Assembly: GCA_003550305.1 (NCBI GenBank) | Contig: QKYT01001049.1 | Location: 12,382-27,315 of the forward strand | DNA from: Glomus cerebriforme | Taxonomy: Eukaryota > Glomeromycota > Glomeromycetes > Glomerales > Glomeraceae | DNA length: 14,934 nucleotides | Direction of reading: 5' to 3' | In this document: positions 9,227 through 14,934 of the stretch, in pieces | How positions within the stretch are numbered: position 1 is the stretch's first letter | How the letters are laid out: every line of letters begins with the position of its first letter | Program-made: the position numbers and the translations under genes | Notes under the pieces: model-generated | Seen by the model: the letters and a program-made list of their open reading frames with translations, nothing else | Told to the model about the DNA's origin: nothing | Databases searched by the model: none

Positions 9227-10301
9227 ATGAAACTATTCCGTTTAGTAGATTTTTCAGCTATATATAGGACGTTTGAATCATCCTTGACTAGCATTCCAAA
9301 TTTATTGAATTTATTACAATTGACAAACAGCAAAACATCAAACTACAAAACAAAAATGTCTTTATTTCTTCTATCTCGAACATCGCAATCAAAACCACAA
9401 TCAGTAGATGCTTGGTTTGCACATCTTGATGAAAAATTAGCAAACGATCCTAACAAACTTTCAATGAGTAACGATTGCATAGCAATTGATTGTGAAATGG
9501 TTGGAGTTGGTCATATGGGAAGTGAATCAGCACTTGCTAGAGTTAGTATCGTAAACTATTATGGGGAGAAATTATTTGATAAATTCGTTAAACCAAAAAG
9601 AGTAATCAGGGATTATAGAACACAATATAGTGGGATCACGGCAAAACATTTAGAAAATGGTATGTTTAATATTTTGAATTAATTTTATGAAAATTGTTTA
9701 CCTTATCTGTTATCTTTAATAGCTGCCGATTTTGACGAAGTTCAACTTGAGGTTCAAGAATTATTGAAAGAAAAATTGATAATTGGTCAATCTCCTGGTT
9801 TTGATTTTAAAGTTAGTCATTTTTATTTATCAATATGTGTAATTAATAATATCATTTATTAATATTTTCTTTATTTTTTTTTATAGGCTTTAGAATTGGA
9901 ATGGCCAGTCTCCACTATACGTGATACTGCACAATATTATTATTTGTTTGGTAATATGTTCGGAAGGAGACAGCCTATTAATAAGAAACCTTCCCTTAAA
10001 AGGTTGGCAAATGAAGTTTTGGGTTTAAATATACAAAAAAGCTCGCATGATTCGGTAAGTTTTATTAACTTTTTAAAAAAATATTCGTAATTGTTAAAAA
10101 AAAAATAATTTTATTTTATTTCATTCAAAGATTGAAGATGCACGTATTTGCATGTTGCTTTACCGATTGAAGCAAACTGAATGGGAGAATAATACCGTAA
10201 ACAAAAGTGCATTTACTTCATTAGATGTCGGCAAATGTCGTCTCTGTGGCTCAACTAATCACGTCAGAAGACAATGTCCAAGAAATCCATGGAGATCATA
10301 A
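9227..10301 (+). CDS. REX4/ISG20-family 3'-5' exonuclease with C-terminal CCHC zinc knuckle
   Basis: Exons 9227-9659, 9723-9811, 9887-10054 and 10131-10301 join in frame to 286 aa ending in TAA. Introns are 63, 75 and 76 bp, all GT-AG (donors gtatgt, gttagt, gtaagt). The DEDDh exonuclease fold is visible. Exo I is AIDCEMVGVG (D88, E90). Exo II is IIGQSPGFDFKAL (D172), where the usual GHAL is replaced by GQSP. Exo III is HDSIEDARICMLLYR (H228, D233). The family removes nucleotides from RNA 3' ends; yeast Rex4 works in pre-rRNA processing, which suggests a nuclear/nucleolar role. The length is close to yeast Rex4. The last exon adds CRLCGSTNHVRRQC (C266, C269, H274, C279), a CX2CX4HX4C zinc knuckle that probably binds nucleic acid. 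An alternative start at 9356 (MSLFLLS, residue 44) is equally possible: the first 43 residues are weakly basic and may be untranslated leader. Family assignment is firm; the exact orthologue (Rex4 or a relative) is less so. Confidence 0.9.
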
Positions 10302-10591
10302 TAACATCAATATTTTATAAAGCGATAAAACTATCTATTATATACAATTTTCACAATTTTCGCAATTTCTTATTATTTATTTTTTTTTCAATTTTTATAT
10401 ATAAATAACATCATTAAATATATCATTTATCATTATCATTATCATTTATTTAAATTATTTAAATTAATTTGTTAGGAGTTAATAGTAATAATCACCACCT
10501 AATAAATAAATAAATCAATCATGTTTTCATTTGAAGAATGATTAAAAAAAAATCTTTCAATCCATTTTTATTAAATTTATTCAAATACAAT
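10302..10591. other. 3' flank of the REX4-like gene
   Basis: No ORF is present. AATAAA-like strings (for example near 10500-10515) could serve as polyadenylation signals. A short imperfect (CATTAT)n-like microsatellite lies at about 10420-10450. Confidence 0.45.
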
Positions 10592-10709
10592 ATAAGTTAT
10601 TGTTCAGTTCATTAGGAATATGCGGAATTAAGTGTCCCGTGTCCGTATTGTGATCGGCATAGTTCTATTGGTTGTCGCATTATTCCTAATGAAACTATAA
10701 TAAACTTAT
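10592..10709. mobile_element. MITE-like inverted-repeat element, ~118 bp
   Basis: The core ttcattaggaat (10608-10619) pairs exactly with attcctaatgaa (10682-10693). It continues inward as atgcg/cgcat with a one-base bulge and outward, imperfectly, to ataag (10592) and cttat (10709). The interior of about 50 bp is more GC-rich than the flanks and has no ORF. It differs in sequence from the element at 2792-2938, so it would be a separate family. No target-site duplication is clear. Confidence 0.6.
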
Positions 10710-11503
10710 TGGACAGGCTATATCGATCTTCGACCAATATTGAAACACTATTTATTGTATTTTTATCTTAAATATTCACTATTTGTTTCTTCAAATGCAT
10801 ATTATATACTTTGCAGAAACCCTACCTAACCGTCACGAGATTTACCAAATCATATAGATCACGTGGCGCTAATAAACAGTTTCGAATTAATAATAGTCTA
10901 ATAAATGCATTAAAAAAATTAGCGAGTAATGTAATAAATTAATATAAGTCATAGTTTTTGAAATATCTGATATTAGCGGATTGTAATCAGAAAATTGCAA
11001 AAAAAAAAAAAAAAAATTTTATTCATTTTTTTTTTATTATACCGTATGATATATACCGTAATAAAAGAAAAATGATTTTCCAATTTAATAAATATTTGTC
11101 CTATTATTTTAATAGGAATTTTTTCTAATTTTCTTAGTTTTTTTGTATGTTTAAAATCAGTGACTTTGGATAACGAATTATTGAATTTCATTATGATCTT
11201 TGTATAGTAAATTTATTTTGATAGACTTTATTATAATTTTTTTTTATAATAGAATCATAGATTGGCAAGATAGTTTTATCATATAACACCCGAGCCATAG
11301 TCTACATAATTAGTTAAAATCGCGGAAATGTAAAACACGAATCTATACAATGATGAATTATATTTTTCTTTAATATTTATCTAAAAAAATGATATTAATA
11401 ATATTGTTTTTTATTCTTTAAGCTACTTGAAACTGGGTAAATGGAAATTTGGAATTGTATGTTTTATTTAAAGATATTAATATTATTTCTTTTTATTTTT
11501 AGG
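10710..11503. other. AT-rich region without a supported gene
   Basis: The region contains one copy of a short dispersed repeat, tatatactttgcagaaac (10803-10820), and a CACGTG at 10860-10865. A long A-run at about 10999-11016 and T-rich stretches produce spurious K- or F-rich frames. No gene is supported. Confidence 0.5.
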
Positions 11504-11623
11504 GAATGGATAGACAAGAATAATGATGATATAAAGATTATTCATTTGAATATGGATAAAAGGATATGCTTTTATAATCAATGTTACAAAGCATTGATAG
11601 TCAAAATTGAAAGGGTGAAGTGA
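11504..11623 (+). pseudogene. Possible terminal exon or gene fragment, unknown product
   Basis: After a strong acceptor (tttttatttttag, ending at 11502 or 11503) an open stretch reads GEWIDKNNDDIKIIHLNMDK, followed by about 19 more residues to TGA at 11621-11623. A donor-like gtaaat at about 11437 is preceded by the bases ctacttgaaactgg. Joining the two reads LLETGEWIDK in frame across an intron of about 66 bp. The amino-acid mix looks protein-like and unlike the surrounding AT noise. However, the upstream exon would be only about 14 nt if the aag just before it is an acceptor, and I recognise no domain. It may be the tail of a longer gene, a decayed fragment, or chance. Confidence 0.25.
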
Positions 11624-12561
11624 TGCAGGCAGTATATTAAAATATTTTGAGCGGCATGTACAGGTAACCAATTTTTGGGTAATGAGCATTATTTTATTAA
11701 ATGGAAAATCACACAATTTTAAGAGCTATTTTAAGTGTAAAATTCAAAATATTTTTTTCAAGGCTGTATGATATTAATTATTAATTCTTTATAAAATATT
11801 TTAAATTTTGAAAATATTATAATAATAATTTTTAAAATTCATAATAATTTAATTAATATTGTTTTATTATATTCTTTAACATTTCGAAAATAAGACTTTA
11901 ATAATAAATAATTTACTGTTCCAAAATACGATTATATTAAATGTTTTAAAATTTTGAAAATACAACTATATGATTTTCTAACGATCATCTTATTATGCAA
12001 TAACTGCATATCTGCAAATTTAAGATTAATATGTAATTCGTTCACAATTTGGATTCAATTTAAAAAATTTCTGCAATATATTTATCAATAATTTCAATAG
12101 GCTTCAGAACTAAGATAACCATTTTTGTTTCATAGGCATTTCATTTTCTTTATAGCTACAAAAACATTAAAATGACCTAAAGAGTCAAATTAGTTATTTT
12201 ATTTTGAATATATGGTGACGATCATCTAAAAGTTCGTATTAAATTTTCACTATCGAATTTTCTTAGCATTTAAATCAGGCAAATATATATACTTTGCAGA
12301 AACTTGTGATTTGTTACCGTGCGGTTAAGTGATTGCTAACAAATCACGATAATTTAGTGTCCAACACGTGACAACATGGTGTTGAGCTCATAACATGATC
12401 GTGAATTAATCAAAAAAAAGGCCTTTTCGAAGTCGTAGCATACTATTAAATAGGTGGTGAATATCATCGAAAATTATCAGAAAAAATTAGTCCTAGACAT
12501 TTTTTTGATGTATTAGACGTTATTTGACGATAAATCTACCGATTTTCAAGTGGTGGTAAAG
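11624..12561. other. AT-rich intergenic DNA
   Basis: No gene is recognisable. The region includes the second copy of tatatactttgcagaaac (12286-12303). This is followed directly by an 11-bp perfect inverted repeat, gtgatttgtta (12306-12316) and taacaaatcac (12337-12347), around a 20-nt loop. A CACGTG lies at 12365-12370. Confidence 0.5.
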
Positions 12562-12762
12562 ATTGTAATAAATTTCATTGTAATAAAAAATGATTTTTGT
12601 ATTTCGTAATAAATTTATTTTACAGTAATTATTGTAATTTTATTACAGTTGAAATATATATAAAAAAAGAATAAAAATTATGAAACGCCTATTACAGAAA
12701 TTTTTTGTCATAAACTATTGTAATAAAATAAAAAAATACCACTATATAATTATTGTAATAAA
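12562..12762. repeat. Cluster of four exact ATTGTAATAAA motifs
   Basis: Exact 11-mers lie at 12562-12572, 12577-12587, 12717-12727 and 12752-12762. Related gtaataaatt and inverted ttttattacag strings lie between them. Spacing is irregular, so this is not a simple tandem array. It could be a decayed subterminal repeat region of a transposon or a motif cluster. AT-rich composition makes some recurrence expected. Confidence 0.45.
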
Positions 12763-12964
12763 ACAATACAAATATACATAACTGCGCGAAATGAAATTAA
12801 AAAAGGATCTGACTTGTTTTGGTTGCTTTTTGTTTACTAACAGGTTCTTTGTATAATTTTGTATAATAATTTTTCGCCTAATATAATAAAAATAAAATCC
12901 ATTGTTAAATAAAATTAAAATTTCATGTTTAATTAAAGTTTTAGGATAATAAATAATAGAATAC

Positions 12965-13701
12965 CTGATTCATAAATGCAATCTGCTGGCGATATTTCTG
13001 CCGTTTCAGGATGGAACTGCTATTTTTTTGTAATATTGTCCAAAGTTTTTGTCTCTTCAGCATCTCTTGCAATATAATTAATAAATATGGCATTTATAAC
13101 CAATTTGCATAAATGTTGCATCGAGTTTTGAGCCCATAATTCGGTCATATTTGTCACATTTAGCCAGCCATCTACTCAAGGCGCTTATTGTTATAGATTC
13201 GTCTACAAATGAAACAATTGTTCATTGCTGAGAGGTCTATTAATGATTACTTCTTCATCCAATTCCTTTTTGCTTGTTTCCTCTTTGTCGTTACTATCTT
13301 CTTCATTGCTTTCGTCAAACTTTATCATTATCATCTCATATTTACTTATTTCATTATTTATATAGAATTCTATCTCATCTTCACTTACTTCTTCACTTTT
13401 TATATCAAGCTCCATAGCATCTTCAACTTCCATTTTGAAAGCTGGCATCATTTCCTCATTTTTATTGTAAATATCCATTTCAGTTTGACCATCATTTCTA
13501 GCATCAGATATATTATTATCGCCTTCTAGAAAAATTAAAATATTACTGTAAAAGATAATAAATATGATATAAGTTAAATGTAGCAATATTTACTATCTGT
13601 TCTAAAATTTCTTTCATGTAATGTTGAAGATGTTTGCGAATACACATTAAACGTGCCATATCATTGTCTAATATAACTACATTGACTATTGTTAGAAGCA
13701 T
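12965..13701 (-). pseudogene. Frame-broken coding block, unknown protein
   Basis: Four protein-like stretches lie in order on the minus strand. (1) 13701-13594, 36 codons from ATG, ending at a possible donor (gtaaat), with ILDNDMARLMCIRKHLQHYM. (2) About 13525-13206, a strongly acidic open stretch (for example ESNEEDSNDKEETSKKELDE) after a ttctag acceptor. (3) About 13215-13095, one base out of register, with DESITISALSRWLAKCDKYD. (4) 13175-12965, back in the register of (2), with ELWAQNSMQHLCKLVINAIF and YIARDAEETKTLDNITKK, a TAG at 13022-13020, then HPETAEISPADCIYES to a possible gtattc donor. Between (2) and (4) the common frame has four stops in 30 bp. The phases of (1) and (2) do not match with the obvious splice sites. 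I recognise no family. The best reading is a decaying gene or transposon-borne ORF with frameshifts; a real gene with an unusual structure or sequence errors is the alternative. Confidence 0.4.
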
Positions 13702-13853
13702 ATTTATTTTTCAAAGGAAAAAGAAATTTTTTAAAAAAATAATAAAGTATAAAGAACTTTGTTGTATAGTTTAATCAAAAGTTTTTTTTGTTGTATTATT
13801 AAAATTATTACTAAATAATTATTGTTAACCATTTATGGCATACTATTAGTATT

Positions 13854-13934
13854 ATTTATTTCATGGGGGTTAGGAATATTATGGTTTTTTTCCCAAAGGG
13901 AAAAAAACTATGATGTTCCTCCCATGAAATAAAT
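13854..13934. repeat. 81-bp near-perfect hairpin
   Basis: Left arm 13854-13894 and right arm 13898-13934 pair around a 3-nt loop, with gtttttttccc-aaa-gggaaaaaaac at the tip and atttatttcatggg against cccatgaaataaat at the base. There are only a few mismatches and a small bulge between them. It lies about 320 bp upstream of the recombinase-like ORF and just before a short GC-rich string (tcccccggagcg). It may be an inverted-repeat end or internal hairpin of the mobile element, or an independent hairpin element. Confidence 0.75.
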
Positions 13935-14009
13935 GGGTAATCCCCCGGAGCGTCACTCATTAAATAACATGTGACTTTACGTGATTAACTATTTTAAACT
14001 TTTTTTTTA

Positions 14010-14110
14010 CATTATTATTCTTCCCATACTTCTCTTTTCTTCCACACTTCTCTTTTCTTTCCACGCTTCTTTTTTTCTTCCTTCACTTTTCTTTTCTTCC
14101 CTATTATTCA
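14010..14110 (+). repeat. Pyrimidine-rich tract with degenerate ~21-bp repeats
   Basis: This stretch is almost purely C and T on the plus strand. It shows recurring ttcttcc(a)cacttctctttt-like units of about 20-21 bp, at least three of them recognisable. It ends about 150 bp before the first ATG of the recombinase-like ORF and may be its leader or promoter. The frame is open here only because CT-rich codons avoid stops; its hydrophobic translation should not be read as a membrane segment. Confidence 0.5.
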
Positions 14111-14256
14111 ACTTATCCTTCCTTTTAACATTATTAAATTTACTTTTTTATATTATTAACAAAAATAATCGCAACCCAATTTGTTTCATCAACCAAAGAT
14201 TAGCATTTCAGAATGCATCAAGAAATATAAATACAGATAAATCTAACAATGTGTGN

Positions 14257-14934
14257 ATGAGTTTATTTACTAAATTTNNTGAANCTNATGNTTATTCAAA
14301 TGAAATTGTTGAACTGGATAATAAAACATTATCTGATCAGTTGGAACAGTTTTTAGTAGAAGTAANAAAATCTAATGGTAATGAATATAAAGCATCATCA
14401 CTTTATACTGGATTTTATGCTTTGGCACGAGGAATATCTGGAATATTTGAGAAAATTAGAGCTGTAAACTTGTTTGATACTTCTCAATTTAAAAGTTTAC
14501 ATAGAACTCTAAATGGTCATATGAAATCAATTGCTGATCAAGGAAAGAATAATTGAAAACAATTAGATCCATTAGAAATTGATGAAATCAAGATTATACT
14601 TAATTCACCTGCTACTAGAACAGATACTCCTAAAGGCCTTTTGNGAAGAGTGTGGATCTGGTTAACTTTATTGTGCTGTTTAAGGGGTGGTGATGCCAAA
14701 CGATTGAAAGCTTCTTGGATTATTGAAATGGATGATGGTGGAATAAAACTTGAATTACCTAAGGAAAAGAATCATNCAGGAGGCATTAAAGATCCTTATG
14801 CAATATCTGGTACTAGTTTTATACCACCTAATACTTCAGGAAACATTTATATTCCTGTTGCAGATATTAAAAAATACTTATCTAAACGTCCTAATAATGT
14901 TGAGGGTGATTATTTTTTTGTATCAATCAATACA
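14257..14934 (+). pseudogene. DUF3504/Crypton-like tyrosine recombinase, interrupted and 3'-truncated
   Basis: From ATG 14257 the frame reads through ASSLYTGFYALARGISGIFE, NLFDTSQFKSLHRTLNGHMK and LDPLEIDEIKIIL to RVWIWLTLLCCLRGGDAKRL. It then continues without shift to the window edge. The order (N-terminal helical region, F..LH.TL..MK, DPL..DE, then LRGG) matches DUF3504 proteins, which derive from Crypton tyrosine recombinases. The Arg of LRGGD (14683-14685, about codon 143) is the likely first catalytic residue; the later H, R and Y would lie beyond the window. An in-frame TGA at 14554-14556 (about codon 100) splits the frame. Nine N bases fall at 14256, 14278, 14279, 14284, 14287, 14291, 14366, 14644 and 14776. 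The one at 14644 opens an NGA codon and could hide a second stop. The break may be real decay or an error in poorly resolved repeat sequence. Such elements cut and join DNA as circular intermediates; this copy is probably inactive. Confidence 0.7.

Noticed and set aside
9112..9333. 73-codon minus-strand open frame
   Set aside because: It is antisense to the start of the REX4-like exon 1 and ends in an F-run from poly-A.
10973..11191. 72-codon minus-strand open frame
   Set aside because: Its composition is driven by an A-run (FFFFFF) and it has no recognisable motif.
11483..11716. 77-codon minus-strand open frame
   Set aside because: No recognisable motif, and it ends in a K-run. The opposite strand has better splice signals for a possible exon.
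13209..13529. 106-codon plus-strand hydrophobic open frame
   Set aside because: It is the antisense of the acidic stretch on the minus strand. GAA/GAT-rich codons read backwards as F/I-rich and mimic a membrane protein.
13981..14256. N-terminal hydrophobic extension of the recombinase-like frame
   Set aside because: It begins at GTG and runs through a CT-only repeat tract, so it is open only by composition. The first ATG is at 14257.
1..14934. tRNA, rRNA or CRISPR features
   Set aside because: I looked for T-loop-like GTTCGAATC strings, cloverleaf arms, rRNA-like conserved segments and regular repeat-spacer arrays and saw none.

Overview
The window looks like nuclear DNA of an early-diverging fungus. 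An arbuscular mycorrhizal fungus of the Rhizophagus type is my best guess, which is inference and not proven. The DNA is very AT-rich, intergenic spacers are long, and two genes are split by short GT-AG spliceosomal introns of 63-151 bp. A Mei2-like protein with a fungal-style C-terminal RRM, a REX4-type exonuclease and a DUF3504/Crypton-like tyrosine recombinase relic fit this source. There is no sign of bacterial gene organisation.

Layout. Positions 1-1266 are repeat-rich: about 50-bp units in two blocks flank a long hairpin, and a hairpin followed by CTAG and T at 1236-1266 looks like a Helitron 3' end. Positions 1267-4497 hold no gene I can support, but contain a MITE-like 147-bp inverted repeat (2792-2938) and a 14-bp palindrome centred on CACGTG. 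Positions 4498-6612 (minus strand) are a complete seven-exon gene for a 521-aa Mei2-like protein with three RRMs, probably with an extra intron in its 5' leader. Positions 6613-9226 are a long divergent intergenic region with palindromic bZIP/CRE-like and other symmetric sites. Positions 9227-10301 (plus strand) are a complete four-exon gene for a REX4/ISG20-family DEDDh exonuclease with an added C-terminal CCHC zinc knuckle.

From 10302 onward the window is AT-rich DNA with mobile-element debris: a MITE-like inverted repeat (10592-10709), a possible exon (11504-11623), a cluster of ATTGTAATAAA motifs (12562-12762), a decayed minus-strand coding block (12965-13701), an 81-bp hairpin (13854-13934) and a pyrimidine tract. 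The window ends inside a plus-strand DUF3504/Crypton-like recombinase ORF that carries an in-frame TGA and nine undetermined bases.

The two intact genes are transcribed divergently from one spacer of about 2.6 kb. Both act on RNA, one as an RNA-binding meiosis-type regulator and one as a 3'-5' RNA exonuclease, but nothing in the sequence shows that they work together. I found no clearly new multi-gene system. The points most worth following are the zinc-knuckle REX4, the Helitron-like terminus, the MITE-like palindromes and the frame-broken coding block.
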